A DNA stretch of 64,000 nt, taken from the NCBI GenBank assembly GCA_046350295.1, contig JAXMAR010000011.1, positions 1 to 64,000 on the forward strand, given 5' to 3'. Below the pieces are notes generated by a model, which was not told the origin of the DNA, did not search any database, and worked only from the letters and a program-made list of their open reading frames with translations. Below, piece by piece: positions 45,375 through 54,572 of this stretch. Numbering within the stretch: the first letter of the stretch is position 1; each line of letters begins with the position of its first letter. The stretch is from JAXMAR01 sp046350295. Lineage in GTDB: Bacteria; Planctomycetota; Planctomycetia; Gemmatales; Gemmataceae. The translations under genes and the position numbers were made by a program.

Positions 45375-46391
45375 ATGGGCACGGACGTCAGCCCCGACCG
45401 CATTCTCCAGCTCGGTCTCGGCTTCTGGGGACCGAAGACCTTCCTCAGCGCCGTCGAGCTGGGCGTCTTCACCGAATTGGCCCGCGGACCGGCCGACCTG
45501 GAAAGCCTCCAGCAGCGCCTCGGTTTGCACCCGCGCTCGGCCCGCGACTTCCTCGACTCCCTCGTCGCTCTCGGCATGCTTCAGCGCGAGGGGGGTCGCT
45601 ATGCCAATACGCCGGACACCGATTTCTTCCTCGATCGGGCCAAACCGACGTACGCGGGCGGCCTGCTCGAGATGGTCAACGCCCGCCTTTACGCCTTCTG
45701 GAACAACCTCACCGAGGCGCTCAAGACCGGCCAGCCACAGAACGAGTCGAAGACCAAGCCGGGCAGCAGCCCCTTCGACGCGCTCTACAGCGACCCGCAG
45801 CGGCTCCGGCTTTTCCTTCAGGGCATGACGGGCATCAGTCTCGGCGCCGCCCGGGTGATCGCCCGGAAGTTCCCGTGGGGCAAGTATCGCACCTTCATCG
45901 ACATCGGCGCGGCGCAGGGCGCCCTGCCCGTGCAGGTCGCCCTCGCCCATCCCGGCGTCAGCGGCGGGAACTTCGACCTTCCCGTCGTCGGCCCTGTTTT
46001 CGAGGAATACGTCCGCTCTTTCGGCCTGCAGGATCGCCTCCGCTTCCACCCCGGCAACTTCTTCACCGATCATCTGCCCCATGCCGACGTCCTCGTCATG
46101 GGCCATATCCTGCACGACTGGAACCTCGAGCAGAAGCGCCTGTTGATCCGCAAGGCCTACGACGCCATCCCGTCGGGCGGCGCCCTCGTCATCTATGAAG
46201 CATTGATCGATGACGAGCGCCGCCGCAATGTCCTTGGCCTCTTGATGAGCCTCAACATGCTCATCGAAACCCCGGGCGGTTTTGACTACACCGGCGCCGA
46301 TTGCTGCGGCTGGCTCAAGGAGGCGGGCTTCCGCGAGACGCGCGTGGAGCACTTGGTCGGTCCGGACTCCATGGTGATCGGCGTGAAATAA
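45375..46391 (+). CDS. SAM-dependent O-methyltransferase (winged-helix dimerisation type)
   Basis: A 338-residue enzyme: N-terminal winged-helix dimerisation domain (residues about 10-90, [20 protein letters not shown] and [12 protein letters not shown]), then a class I methyltransferase with the SAM motif [12 protein letters not shown] and the family HILHDWN motif where His/Asp act in catalysis. Relatives methylate hydroxyl groups of small molecules such as phenolics, quinone precursors or carotenoids. An [15 protein letters not shown] segment, typical of this family, follows the SAM site. The zinc-ribbon gene starts about 80 bases downstream. Substrate unknown. Confidence 0.87.
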   Translation: MGTDVSPDRILQLGLGFWGPKTFLSAVELGVFTELARGPADLESLQQRLGLHPRSARDFLDSLVALGMLQREGGRYANTPDTDFFLDRAKPTYAGGLLEMVNARLYAFWNNLTEALKTGQPQNESKTKPGSSPFDALYSDPQRLRLFLQGMTGISLGAARVIARKFPWGKYRTFIDIGAAQGALPVQVALAHPGVSGGNFDLPVVGPVFEEYVRSFGLQDRLRFHPGNFFTDHLPHADVLVMGHILHDWNLEQKRLLIRKAYDAIPSGGALVIYEALIDDERRRNVLGLLMSLNMLIETPGGFDYTGADCCGWLKEAGFRETRVEHLVGPDSMVIGVK

Positions 46392-46469
46392 ACCGCCAGG
46401 GATTTGCCACGCGGCGTCGCAGTGATTACCATTGACGGCGCGAGGTTGTCGTCATTCCGCGAGGTTATC

Positions 46470-48425
46470 ATGGTCATCAAGGTCTTTTGTCCCGCCTGCC
46501 GGGCCGCGCTTGGCGTCACCGAGGACATGATCGGCGCCAAGGTGCGCTGCCCCACCTGCAAGGGCGCCTTCGTCGCCGCCCGGCCGAGCCAACCTGAGAC
46601 CGCCGTCGCTGTAGCGCCGGCCGCCGCGCCCGCAGCGCCCGCCCCGGCCCCAATGACCGTCGGTCCAGCAAGCATTCAAAAGGAGCCGCCGCGGGCCGCC
46701 GCCGCCCTGCCTACCCAGGCCTACGACGACGACATCCCGCGGCGCCGCGCTCGCCGACGTGACGACGAACGCGCCGGCGCCGGCCTGCCCGTGGGGGCCA
46801 TCGTCGCCATCTGTGGCGGAGGCGTCCTTGTCGTCGTCGTCATCGCGGTCGGACTGTGGTATCTGCTCTCCGATACCGCTCCCGCGGCCGATGTGGTGAT
46901 GATGGAACCGGTCGCCGAGGCCGCCGTCGACATGAAGGTCGCGGAGCCGCCGTTCGAGCGCGGGCCGTTCGACGACAAACGTCCGTTCGACGAAAAGCGA
47001 CGCTTCGACGAGCCTCCGGATTTCGCCAAGGACATCCCGATCATGGATCCGCCGGGCCGCCCCATCAAGGAGCCGCCTGTCGACAAGAAACCGCCCGTCG
47101 TGGCGCCCAAGCTGCCGCCGGTTGTGCCGGTGGCGCTGGCGCCGGCCCCGCTCAAGGCCGACAAGGAGGAGCGGGCGCTCCCCTCGTCCGCCAAGACGCT
47201 GGCCGTCGGCGGCGGCGGCCGTTTCGTCATCCTCCATCTGCCGCGCGAGCGCAAGCTGGCCGTCTTCGACGCCAACGAGGCGAAGATCGTCAAGTACCTG
47301 CCGCTCGGCGAGGACGACGTCAAGTTCGCCGCCGGCATGGACCGGCTCCTCGTCGTCATGCCGGCCACGAAGGTCGTGCAGCGCTGGAACCTGCTCACCC
47401 TCGAGAAGGAAGTGACCGCCCCGCTCCCCACCATGGACGGCCGGATTAAGCAAGTCTGCATGGGGCACGCCTCGAACGGACCGCTCTGCCTCATCAGCGG
47501 CGATGAACGTTTCTCCGGGGCCATGATCTTCCTCGATCCGTTTACGCTCAAGAGGATCGACTACGATTGGGCCGGCGGCATCCGCGGCGGTATCTTCGAC
47601 GGCGAGGCCCGCGTCAGCGGCGACGGCTCCGTTTTCGCCGGCCGGCGTAGCACGCTCGTCCTGCAGGGAGGCTCGGCCAAGGTCCATCCTGGAGAGAACG
47701 ACACGTTCCTGTGCATGCCTTCTCCCGACGCCCGCTACGTCTACAGCGCGCTCAGCGTCCGCTCCCCCGAAGGCAATCTCCTCTTCAAGCCGGAGAACCC
47801 CGGCGGCTTCATCACCATGCCGTTCGTCCCCGCTTACCAGCCCGGCTACTTCATGCGCGTCGAGGAATACGCGTCGCGCGACATGCTCAAGGGGGGCTTC
47901 GGCGGCCCGGGCCGCAAGAAAGAGGGAACCGGCAACTTGCAGTTCTACATCGCCGGCCAGACCAAACCCTTCGCCGTCTGGGACGACTTCGACGGCGTCT
48001 ACGGGCAGAAGCTCACTTACCTCGACGCCTCCGGCATGACTTCCGACCGCCGCTACGTTCTCTTGCCGCAAAACAAGCTGCTCCTCACCATCCCCTTGAG
48101 CGACGACAAGCTCATCTTGCACCGCTTCGATCCGGTGAAAGAACTCGACAAGTCCGGCGTCGATTACCTGGTGGTCCTGTCCACGTCACCGTCCGCCAAG
48201 AAGGGCGCCCCCTATGTCTACCCCGTCGACGCCCGGTCGAAGAAAGGCGGACTCAAGTACAACCTCGACTCCGGACCCGAGGGGATGAAGATCGACGCCG
48301 CCGGTAAACTCACCTGGGCGACCCCCGCCGACTTCGCCGACCGCGAATCGACCGTCATCATCACCATCAGCGACGCCGCCGGCCTCGAAACGTTGCACAC
48401 GTTCCGCCTGAGCGTCCTCGACTAA
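46470..48425 (+). CDS. Zinc-ribbon, single-pass membrane protein with C-terminal Ig-like domain
   Basis: A 651-residue protein. Residues 1-35 are an MJ0042-type zinc ribbon (VFCPACRAALGV ... VRCPTCKGAF, two CxxC). A Pro/Ala-rich linker precedes one membrane helix near residues 107-130 (VGAIVAICGGGVLVVVVIAV), then a charged, Pro-rich linker and about 330 residues of beta structure like a WD propeller with weak repeats. The C-terminal 70 residues resemble a putative Ig/dystroglycan-cadherin domain (MKIDAAGKLTWATPADFADR-type). So the ribbon is cytoplasmic and the rest outside. The ATG at 46470 begins MVIKVFCPAC. Function unknown; the CxxH prenyltransferase-fold gene follows by about 50 bases. 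Confidence 0.75.
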   Translation: MVIKVFCPACRAALGVTEDMIGAKVRCPTCKGAFVAARPSQPETAVAVAPAAAPAAPAPAPMTVGPASIQKEPPRAAAALPTQAYDDDIPRRRARRRDDERAGAGLPVGAIVAICGGGVLVVVVIAVGLWYLLSDTAPAADVVMMEPVAEAAVDMKVAEPPFERGPFDDKRPFDEKRRFDEPPDFAKDIPIMDPPGRPIKEPPVDKKPPVVAPKLPPVVPVALAPAPLKADKEERALPSSAKTLAVGGGGRFVILHLPRERKLAVFDANEAKIVKYLPLGEDDVKFAAGMDRLLVVMPATKVVQRWNLLTLEKEVTAPLPTMDGRIKQVCMGHASNGPLCLISGDERFSGAMIFLDPFTLKRIDYDWAGGIRGGIFDGEARVSGDGSVFAGRRSTLVLQGGSAKVHPGENDTFLCMPSPDARYVYSALSVRSPEGNLLFKPENPGGFITMPFVPAYQPGYFMRVEEYASRDMLKGGFGGPGRKKEGTGNLQFYIAGQTKPFAVWDDFDGVYGQKLTYLDASGMTSDRRYVLLPQNKLLLTIPLSDDKLILHRFDPVKELDKSGVDYLVVLSTSPSAKKGAPYVYPVDARSKKGGLKYNLDSGPEGMKIDAAGKLTWATPADFADRESTVIITISDAAGLETLHTFRLSVLD

Positions 48426-48475
48426 CAACACCGGGCGGCGTAAGCCCCGGTATCGCTCCGGAGAAAACATCGACC

Positions 48476-49534
48476 ATGGCCCGCGCCTACTCCTTCGTGT
48501 GCATTCTTCTGGGCCTTTGCCTGTCCCGGCCGGCTCTTGCCGACGAACCGGCCTCGATTCCGCGCGCGACAACGAAGCAGGTGCACAAGACGGTCGAGCG
48601 CGCGATTGGCTACTTGCAGACCGAGAGCGCGGCCTGGTTGAAGACGCGCAAATGCGCCGCCTGCCACCACGCGCCGATGCCGCTCTGGGCGCTGAGTGAA
48701 GCCGGGCGCCAGGGCTACGCGATCGACAAGAAATACCTGGCGGAAACCATCGAGTCCTTGCTCGGCAGCAAGGAAAAGCTGCTGGCCTCGAGGATCTTTC
48801 CCAATCCGGCCGATCCACCTGACCCGCGTCCGCAAGGCCGCGGTCTGAACATGGGGCTGCCGTTCCTGGCCGTCGCCGCACGGTCCTTTCCCGGCCTGAC
48901 GGATGGGCAAAAACAAAGCCTGAAGCTGATCGCGGAAGAAATCGTCAAGAAGCAACGCCCGGACGGTTCATGGGAATTCTTCGCCACTCTTCGGCGGCCG
49001 CCGATCAACGAAACCCAGACCACCGACGCCGCCTGGATCATCATGGCCCTCGAAGGAGAAACGGGGCCCGACGCGGCGAAAGCGCGGCGCGCGGCCCTGG
49101 CGAAGGCGATCGCCTGGCTCGATGCGGCCACGCGCTCCGACCTCCATCAAGACAAGGCGCTGAAGTTGCTCCTGGCGGCTCGCTCCGGCAAGCCGCGCAT
49201 GACGATGCAGTCGACGATCGACGAGTTGCTCGCACTGCAACGCGCCGACGGCGGCTGGAGCCAGACCGTTCCCGACTGGAAGAGCGACGCCTTCGCCACC
49301 GGTCAGACCTTGTATGTCCTGGCCCTCGCGGGCCTGACGGCCGAGCGGCCCGAACTCAAGCGTGGCATTGACTTCCTGGTCGCCACGCAAAAGCCGGACG
49401 GCAGTTGGCCGATGCTTTCGCGTTCGACCCCCGATGGCTCGCCCGGCAGCTCGAAGCTCTTGACGCCGATCAACTGCGCCGCCGCCTCCTGGGCCACGCT
49501 CGGCCTGGCGCGGCTGGCGCCGCGGAAGAAATAA
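48476..49534 (+). CDS. Secreted prenyltransferase-fold protein with CxxCH heme-type motif
   Basis: A 352-residue protein with a signal peptide (residues 1-22), then C60-A-A-C63-H64 in TRKCAACHHAPM, which fits covalent heme binding, followed by alpha/alpha-barrel repeats with QxDGxW turns (KKQRPDGSWEFF, QRADGGWSQT, QKPDGSWPML). The combination of a cytochrome-type motif with a squalene-cyclase-type barrel occurs in planctomycete exported proteins, but no reaction is known. The DxDD motif of true cyclases is not visible. It follows the zinc-ribbon gene by 50 bases on the same strand. Whether the CxxCH binds heme or is structural cannot be told from sequence. Confidence 0.78.
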   Translation: MARAYSFVCILLGLCLSRPALADEPASIPRATTKQVHKTVERAIGYLQTESAAWLKTRKCAACHHAPMPLWALSEAGRQGYAIDKKYLAETIESLLGSKEKLLASRIFPNPADPPDPRPQGRGLNMGLPFLAVAARSFPGLTDGQKQSLKLIAEEIVKKQRPDGSWEFFATLRRPPINETQTTDAAWIIMALEGETGPDAAKARRAALAKAIAWLDAATRSDLHQDKALKLLLAARSGKPRMTMQSTIDELLALQRADGGWSQTVPDWKSDAFATGQTLYVLALAGLTAERPELKRGIDFLVATQKPDGSWPMLSRSTPDGSPGSSKLLTPINCAAASWATLGLARLAPRKK

Positions 49535-49604
49535 GGCGCGCCGAAGGATCGCCGCGCCCCAAGACCGGAGAGGTGAGCGCGGCGCCCCGATCCACGCACG
49601 TGCG

Positions 49605-50138
49605 CTACGCGCCCGTGATCTTACGGGACCGAAACTGCGTCATGCACACGAGGCAGACGAGCGCCGCGGCGAGGCCGATCATGAATACCGTCGTCGACGT
49701 CTGATGCAGTCCGTCGAACTGGGCGAGCAGCGGATCGGCCCTATCGGCGCGGTGGAACGCCCCGTAGCGATCGGCCAGCTCGCCCTGGATGGCCTTCAAC
49801 TGCGGGGCGAACCACCAGTAGTTCAGCGCCGCGCAGACGGCGGCGAGGGCGACGACCGCCTCGGAGAGGAACCAGCGGTTGCCGAGCGGGATCTCGCCGC
49901 GGCGGCGCAGGAACAGGAGCGCGGCGACGAGCAGCGCCGCGACGATGAGGCTGATGACGTCCGAACTGTACAACAAGGGGCCGATGAGGTCGGCCGCGAT
50001 GCCGGTGTTGGGCACGGCGGGGCTGTTGCGAGCCGCGAGGATGAACAGGTACGGCGCGACGATGAAGCCGAGGCAGAACAGGACGCCGACCCAGAGCGCC
50101 GCCGCCACGAGGGCGGAGGACTTTACCATGCGCGTCAT
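49605..50138 (-). CDS. DUF4149-like membrane protein
   Basis: A 177-residue protein with four hydrophobic helices (about residues 8-32, 50-75, 92-115 and 148-170), the plan of DUF4149 proteins: an N-terminal MTRMVKSSALVAAALWVGVL segment, a first helix ending in GFIVAPYLF, and a central loop carrying RRGEIPLGNRWF. It is predicted to be an inner-membrane protein; no function is established. I start at 50138 because the upstream reading (50192) adds 18 residues that cross the Uma2 gene. The Uma2 gene lies 29 bases upstream on the same strand. Confidence 0.7.
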   Translation of the reverse strand: MTRMVKSSALVAAALWVGVLFCLGFIVAPYLFILAARNSPAVPNTGIAADLIGPLLYSSDVISLIVAALLVAALLFLRRRGEIPLGNRWFLSEAVVALAAVCAALNYWWFAPQLKAIQGELADRYGAFHRADRADPLLAQFDGLHQTSTTVFMIGLAAALVCLVCMTQFRSRKITGA

Positions 50139-50167
50139 GTGACCCCCTTTTTGGAATGTGACCAGCG

Positions 50168-50734
50168 TTAGATAGCGCCCGCCCCGAAGCACTCGTCGAC
50201 GGAAATCTGGAAGCCGGGCAGCAACACCGAGGTCGCTGTCTGGCCACGACCAAAGACGCCATGCTCGCGGTAGGTGGCGCCGTCGAGGACGAGGACGGTG
50301 ATCGACTTTTCCTGTGGGTCGACGATCCAGTACTCCGGGATGCGCGCCTTCGCGTATTCCGAGCGCTTCGTCGTCAGATCGCGCTCGCGGTTCTCATCTC
50401 CTTCGCTGACGACCTCCATGGCCATGTCGATCTTCTCCGGCGTCTTCTTCAGATCGCCGAGGTTCGCCTTGCTGATGTAGAAGACGTCCGGCTCGCGCAG
50501 CTTCTGCGGCCAAAGGCGGATGGGAACCGGCGCGAAGAAAGCGCGGCCGCCTTTGCCCCATTGAGCGAGGAACTCTTTCAGGCGGGAGTGGAGGAAATCG
50601 ACGATGCTTTGGTCGAACAGCGTCGACCTCGGCAACACTTCGAGGAAGCCGTCGCTAAGCTCGATTAGTCGGTTCGTGTCGATTGCGAAGTAGTTGGCTT
50701 CAGTCCAGGCGCCTTGCGTTGGAAAATCGCTCAT
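50168..50734 (-). CDS. Uma2 family endonuclease
   Basis: A 188-residue protein with the Uma2 (DUF820) PD-(D/E)XK fold: an N-terminal helix, a strand ending IELSDGFLEVLP, the metal-type core EPDVFYI and the later D-x-x-x-E-x segment MAMEVVSEGDENRERD, with the conserved KRSEYAKARIPEYWIVDPQEKSI. Uma2 genes are strongly multiplied in planctomycetes and cyanobacteria; a restriction-like role is assumed but unproven. A second copy lies at 62576. The ATG at 50734 (MSDFPTQGAW) is preferred; a reading from 50809 has no support. Confidence 0.85.
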   Translation of the reverse strand: MSDFPTQGAWTEANYFAIDTNRLIELSDGFLEVLPRSTLFDQSIVDFLHSRLKEFLAQWGKGGRAFFAPVPIRLWPQKLREPDVFYISKANLGDLKKTPEKIDMAMEVVSEGDENRERDLTTKRSEYAKARIPEYWIVDPQEKSITVLVLDGATYREHGVFGRGQTATSVLLPGFQISVDECFGAGAI

Positions 50735-50827
50735 CGTTCCTGACCTCGTCAATCGGCTTCTTTGGAAGACGGTGGTTGGGGCCGTTTTGCGGTAATGTTG
50801 CGACAACATCCAGCGGCCTGACTGCTG

Positions 50828-51298
50828 TCATTTGAAGCGTGCCAAGTCGATCGTTTTGAAGTCGTCATGGAAGGCGAGGTGAATACGGCATTTTTCTGGG
50901 AAGTAATAGACCCAGCCGTTATCCTCGTCGCGCACACTCCATTTCAGCTCCAACTTCCCAACCCGAATGACGAGCTTGCTTCCCAGATCGAAGACCAAAG
51001 CCTTGCCCGGGTCTTGCTTGTCCCTAACGACTTTGGTTTTCTCAAAGACCACTCCGCTCCCGGTCGTTTCTTTTCCTCCGGACAGCATTCGAAATTTGTA
51101 CGTAGCGCCCCGCGGCGCTTCTTTCTTGTTGGCTTCAAAGGTGATAGCCGCCACGAGGTCCGGGCTTGTGACGACAAGCATCGTCCGCTGGTAAGTAACC
51201 GGGGCAATTACCGGGTCCGGTTCCGGCTCATCGGCCCAACTTTGCCGGGCTACCCAGACAAGTCCTGTCAATGAGAAGGCCAGGACGATTGCTTTCAT
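50828..51298 (-). CDS. Secreted hypothetical protein
   Basis: A 156-residue protein with a signal peptide (MKAIVLAFSLTGLVWVARQS) and a beta-rich body ending in DLARFK. Alternating hydrophobic strands (KALVFDLGSKLVIRVGKLEL) suggest a small barrel or sandwich like other exported planctomycete domains of about 130 residues, but I cannot assign a family. Lower GC than its neighbours. It follows the next hypothetical gene (51324-51629) on the same strand by 25 bases, so they may be co-transcribed. Confidence 0.55.
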   Translation of the reverse strand: MKAIVLAFSLTGLVWVARQSWADEPEPDPVIAPVTYQRTMLVVTSPDLVAAITFEANKKEAPRGATYKFRMLSGGKETTGSGVVFEKTKVVRDKQDPGKALVFDLGSKLVIRVGKLELKWSVRDEDNGWVYYFPEKCRIHLAFHDDFKTIDLARFK

Positions 51299-51323
51299 TG
51301 GCTACCCCCTAGCCGGAACACGA

Positions 51324-51629
51324 TCACTTCCCCGGTAGCGGCGTCAATCCATCCCACTTGAACAACTCCGGCCCCGCCTGGCGCGACGACCTGGCGATCG
51401 CCTCGGAGAATCTTGCCCCATCCTTCATCTGCAATTCGCGAAAACGCGTCTGCGCTATCTTAAAGATGGCAGTCTTCGTCAGTGAGCGCCGGTCCTCTTC
51501 CGTCTTCGTCCATGCCACAAACAGGCCCGATGTGCTAAACAGGCGATCGCCCAGACCACTCGCGCTCGACTCTGTCGCCAGAACGCGCTCCACCGAGTCG
51601 ATCTGCTCATCAGACAGAAAGAAGGACAT
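51324..51629 (-). CDS. Small hypothetical protein
   Basis: A 101-residue soluble protein with an acidic N-terminus (MSFFLSDEQIDSVERVL) and amphipathic helices (IFKIAQTRFRELQMKDG). No motif or signal peptide. The frame is open further upstream to 51647, overlapping the DUF1501 stop at 51644, so it is probably translated as part of the DUF1501 transcript. Not recognised. Confidence 0.5.
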   Translation of the reverse strand: MSFFLSDEQIDSVERVLATESSASGLGDRLFSTSGLFVAWTKTEEDRRSLTKTAIFKIAQTRFRELQMKDGARFSEAIARSSRQAGPELFKWDGLTPLPGK

Positions 51630-51643
51630 GGGTCTTTCCTCCG

Positions 51644-53017
51644 TCAAAACACCTCGTCAATCGGCCGCCCCAGATCGAGGATCGGGATCGGGCGGCCGGT
51701 GTGGTCGCGGAAGCTCTGGCCCGGGTCGATGCCCAGGTAGCGGTAGACGGTCTGGAGCAGGTCGGCGGGACGCAGCGGCCGCGTCGCCGGGTGTTCGCCG
51801 CGCGGGTTGGTGCTGCCGATGACCTGGCCCGTGCGCAGGCCGCCGCCGGCGAGGAGGACGGACATGGCCTGGCCCCAGTGGTCGCGGCCGGGGATGGGGA
51901 TGCCGGGCTGGCCGCTGTTGAGGCGCGGGGTGCGGCCGAACTCGCCCATGACGATGATGAGCGTCTTGTCCAGCAGGCCGCGCAGCTCCAGGTCCTCGAT
52001 GAGGGCGCCGACGGCCCGGTCGACGACGGGGAGCTTGTAGCCGTGGCCTTCGCGGATGTTGGAGTGGTCGTCCCAGTGGGGCATGTCGACGGTGACGAAG
52101 GTGACGCCGGCCTCGACGAGCCGCCGCGCCATGAGCGTGTACTGTCCCCAGGGGCCGCGGCCATAGCGGTCGCGCAGGCGGGTCTCCTCGCGGTCGAGGT
52201 TGAAGGCTTCGCGGGCGCGGGCGCCGAGGATCATGTCGGTCGCCTGCTGCTGGTAGCGGTCCATCGCCTCCATGCCGTCGGTCCGGTCCAGTTCGCGGCG
52301 CAGGCTGTCGAAGGCGCGGGTGAGGCCGATGCGGCTTTCGAGCCGGCCGGGCTGCGCTTCGATGAAGGCCTGGGCGCTCGAGGGCGTGCCGACGGCGAAG
52401 TTGCTGTTGGCGGCGAGGTAGCGGTTGACGCGGTCGACGTCGAACGGGTTGTACTGCGGGCCGAGGTAGGCCGAGCCCATGTAGCCGGGGAAGAGATAGA
52501 CGCTCTGGGCGGAGGGGAGGCCGACGTAGGCGGGTAGGCCGGGCTGGTTGGCGCCGCGGACGCGCGCGACATAGGAGCCGAGCGAGGGATACATGGGGGC
52601 GAGGTTGGCGGCGGTGGAGCCGAAGCGGCCGGTGAGCATCCAGTGGGCTCCGGCGAAGTGGTCGCCGGTGTCGTGGTGCATGGAGCGGAGGAAGATCATC
52701 TTGTCGGCGCGGCGGGCGTGCTGCACCATCAACTCGCTGAGGCGGATGCCGGGGACGTTGGTCTGGATCGTCCCATAGGGCCCGCGCGTCTCGGCGGCGG
52801 CGTCCGGCTTGGGATCGTAGGTCTCGATGTGGCTGGGGCCGCCGTCGAGCCAGAGGAGGATGACGGCGTTATCGCGGCTGGCGCCGGTCTCGGCGCGGGC
52901 CCGCGCGAGGTCGGCTTGCGTGAGACCGAGGAGGCCGAGGAAGCCGGCCTTGATTGCGGTGCGGCGCGTCATGCCCTGACAGTTGACGGCGGGCCGGCCG
53001 TGGGTGATCTGGAGCAT
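51644..53017 (-). CDS. DUF1501 Tat-exported protein (second copy)
   Basis: A 457-residue protein with the typical start MLQITHGRPAVNCQGMTRRT and the twin-arginine segment TRRTAIKAGFLGLLGL, so it is a Tat substrate. DUF1501 motifs: ILLWLDGGPSHIETYDPKP, HDTGDHFAGAHWMLTG, VMGEFGRTPRLNSGQPG and GRDHWGQ. It has an alkaline-phosphatase-superfamily-like plan; activity unproven. As with the copy at 33295, no DUF1549/DUF1553 gene is next to it. Two small hypothetical genes follow on the same strand. Confidence 0.9.
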   Translation of the reverse strand: MLQITHGRPAVNCQGMTRRTAIKAGFLGLLGLTQADLARARAETGASRDNAVILLWLDGGPSHIETYDPKPDAAAETRGPYGTIQTNVPGIRLSELMVQHARRADKMIFLRSMHHDTGDHFAGAHWMLTGRFGSTAANLAPMYPSLGSYVARVRGANQPGLPAYVGLPSAQSVYLFPGYMGSAYLGPQYNPFDVDRVNRYLAANSNFAVGTPSSAQAFIEAQPGRLESRIGLTRAFDSLRRELDRTDGMEAMDRYQQQATDMILGARAREAFNLDREETRLRDRYGRGPWGQYTLMARRLVEAGVTFVTVDMPHWDDHSNIREGHGYKLPVVDRAVGALIEDLELRGLLDKTLIIVMGEFGRTPRLNSGQPGIPIPGRDHWGQAMSVLLAGGGLRTGQVIGSTNPRGEHPATRPLRPADLLQTVYRYLGIDPGQSFRDHTGRPIPILDLGRPIDEVF

Positions 53018-53096
53018 CGGTTTCCCCCCTGCGATGCGGTGAAGCGGCTGTTCAGGTGATTATCGACAATGGAGGCGATGGGGCCAAGGGAAAAAC

Positions 53097-53120
53097 GTAG
53101 CAGGCACACTCCGTGTGCCG
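53097..53120 (+). repeat. Dispersed palindromic repeat (full copy)
   Basis: A 24-base stretch with the core palindrome GGCACACTCCGTGTGCC (7-bp arms, 3-base loop) in the 213-base gap between the DUF1501 and BamE-like genes. It matches 22 of 24 bases of the P3 region of rnpB and its first half matches the gyrB 3' end. Confidence 0.65.
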
Positions 53121-53230
53121 TAGCAGAGAGCATCCTGACAAAAGAAGTCGCGCGCTATCGTAGGTTGTGCAACCTCCATAACGTCCGATACGATGGCACA
53201 ATCGCAACTGCTTCCGACAGGGCGCCTGCA

Positions 53231-53611
53231 ATGCGAAAGTGGACGACCCTTCTCTTCGTCGCCCCACTGGTGCTCGGCTTGGCGTTGTTCTCGGTCTGGC
53301 TCTCCGGCCCGAGGGTGAGCCGCGGCACCTACGCTCGCGTCCAAAACGGGATGACCGAGGCTCAGGTTGAGAACGTTCTTGGAGAAGGGCGCCCGCGGGA
53401 CGTCCACGATCCCAAATGGCGAGATCGAGAGGGAAGGGCCAAAGAGTACCAGGGCGAACTCTACTCCATCGTGGTCTGGTATGACCCAGCCGGCCGAGTT
53501 TCCTCCAAGGCGCATTTCGGATGGATCTATCGTCGCCAGGAACCTCTGCGGTTCCGGATCCGAGACGCACTCGGTCTCGTTGACTGGGACATTTTTGACG
53601 ACAAGGATTAG
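53231..53611 (+). CDS. Membrane-anchored BamE/SmpA-like small protein
   Basis: A 126-residue protein: an N-terminal hydrophobic segment (residues about 7-25, TLLFVAPLVLGLALFSVWL) acts as signal or anchor, and the body carries the NGMTEAQVENVLGEG-type motif (G-M-T-x-x-x-V-x-x-x-L-G), which marks the BamE-like fold used in outer-membrane assembly and many unrelated exported proteins. The upstream ATG at 53069 would include a palindromic repeat and is rejected. The next small gene follows by two bases. Fold likely, function unknown. Confidence 0.6.
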   Translation: MRKWTTLLFVAPLVLGLALFSVWLSGPRVSRGTYARVQNGMTEAQVENVLGEGRPRDVHDPKWRDREGRAKEYQGELYSIVVWYDPAGRVSSKAHFGWIYRRQEPLRFRIRDALGLVDWDIFDDKD

Positions 53612-53613
53612 CC

Positions 53614-53841
53614 ATGCGCAGTGCCGGAGAACGCATCAAGCGAACGCGTCTGATCCAGACGGAAAAGTACGTGGTCGCCGTCGAGGTCGAAATGGTTGTC
53701 CCTGCCGACGACCCGAGCGAGCCGTGCTACGAGGCGGAGACCGTTCAACTGCTCCGCGACGTGAAGGAGCATGCCGAGCGCGGCGACGTGGCGTGGCTGT
53801 CAAAGAAGGGCAAGGTCTACGCGGCCGTCGAGGCGGCGTGA
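53614..53841 (+). CDS. Small hypothetical protein
   Basis: A 75-residue soluble protein (MRSAGERIKRTRLIQTEKYV ... WLSKKGKVYAAVEAA) with alternating strand-like residues and one helix. The start is two bases after the BamE-like stop, so the two are co-translated. No family recognised; it converges on the DUF6985-like gene (3 bases apart). Confidence 0.5.
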   Translation: MRSAGERIKRTRLIQTEKYVVAVEVEMVVPADDPSEPCYEAETVQLLRDVKEHAERGDVAWLSKKGKVYAAVEAA

Positions 53842-53844
53842 ACA

Positions 53845-54453
53845 TTACCACCCGGTCGCCTCCGCGTCCGCTTCCGCGACCCAATCCTCCGAGGCGAGGT
53901 CGGCGCCGAAGACCCTGCCGATGTCCATGTCGGGCAGTTCCACGAGCCGGTCTCGATGCGTCATGAGGCCCAGGCCGTGTTCCTCGTCCCAGGAGCAGCC
54001 GAACTCGAGGCCGACGTAGGCGACGCCGTCTTTCGCCACGCGCAGGACGTGGATCGTCGACAGGCCGATGTGCGCTTTCAACTCATCGACTCGCTCCAGG
54101 ACAGGCATGTCGTCCTCAGCGACGAAGCCATCCTCGAGTGACCGTTGCCGCAGCGCCGGATACTCCTCGAAGACAGCCGCCACGATCGCGTCCCGGATCG
54201 CCGCCTCGTTTTCGAGGAGGTAGCGAAAAGCGTTCGCCTGTTCGGGCGAGGGAGGGGTTTGCTTGGCGCCGGGTGGCTCGATGCTGAGGCGCGCCGTCCC
54301 GTCCGATTCGTTACTGGACGTCTGCGACGCGTAGGCGCCGAGCCGGGATTGAAAGCCGCGCCAGGAGTTGAGCACGATCCTGGCGGTCCAGAAGTAGCCG
54401 TCCCACTTGAGGGGTGGGAAGGGAGGCGTTTCGAGGTTGGGGTTGTCGGCCAT
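53845..54453 (-). CDS. DUF6985-like hypothetical protein
   Basis: A 202-residue acidic soluble protein without signal peptide. The end has the pattern GLEFGCSWDEEHGLGLMTHR then RLVELPDMD, and the middle the AAVFEEYPALRQRSL and DDMPVLERVDELKAHIGLS segments, which resemble the DUF6985 family often seen among toxin-immunity-type proteins; I hold this loosely. I start at 54453 (MADNPNLETP); the longer reading from 54492 is less likely. Role unknown. Confidence 0.55.
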   Translation of the reverse strand: MADNPNLETPPFPPLKWDGYFWTARIVLNSWRGFQSRLGAYASQTSSNESDGTARLSIEPPGAKQTPPSPEQANAFRYLLENEAAIRDAIVAAVFEEYPALRQRSLEDGFVAEDDMPVLERVDELKAHIGLSTIHVLRVAKDGVAYVGLEFGCSWDEEHGLGLMTHRDRLVELPDMDIGRVFGADLASEDWVAEADAEATGW

Positions 54454-54572
54454 GAATGGCTCCGCGGTAAAGTCTGTCTTGCCGTGTCCCAAGCATAATG
54501 CTGGCGTTCCTGGCTGCCCAAGGATAAAAAGGAGCAGGCGGGCGTTTTTCGTCTCCGGAGACGGATGTCGCC

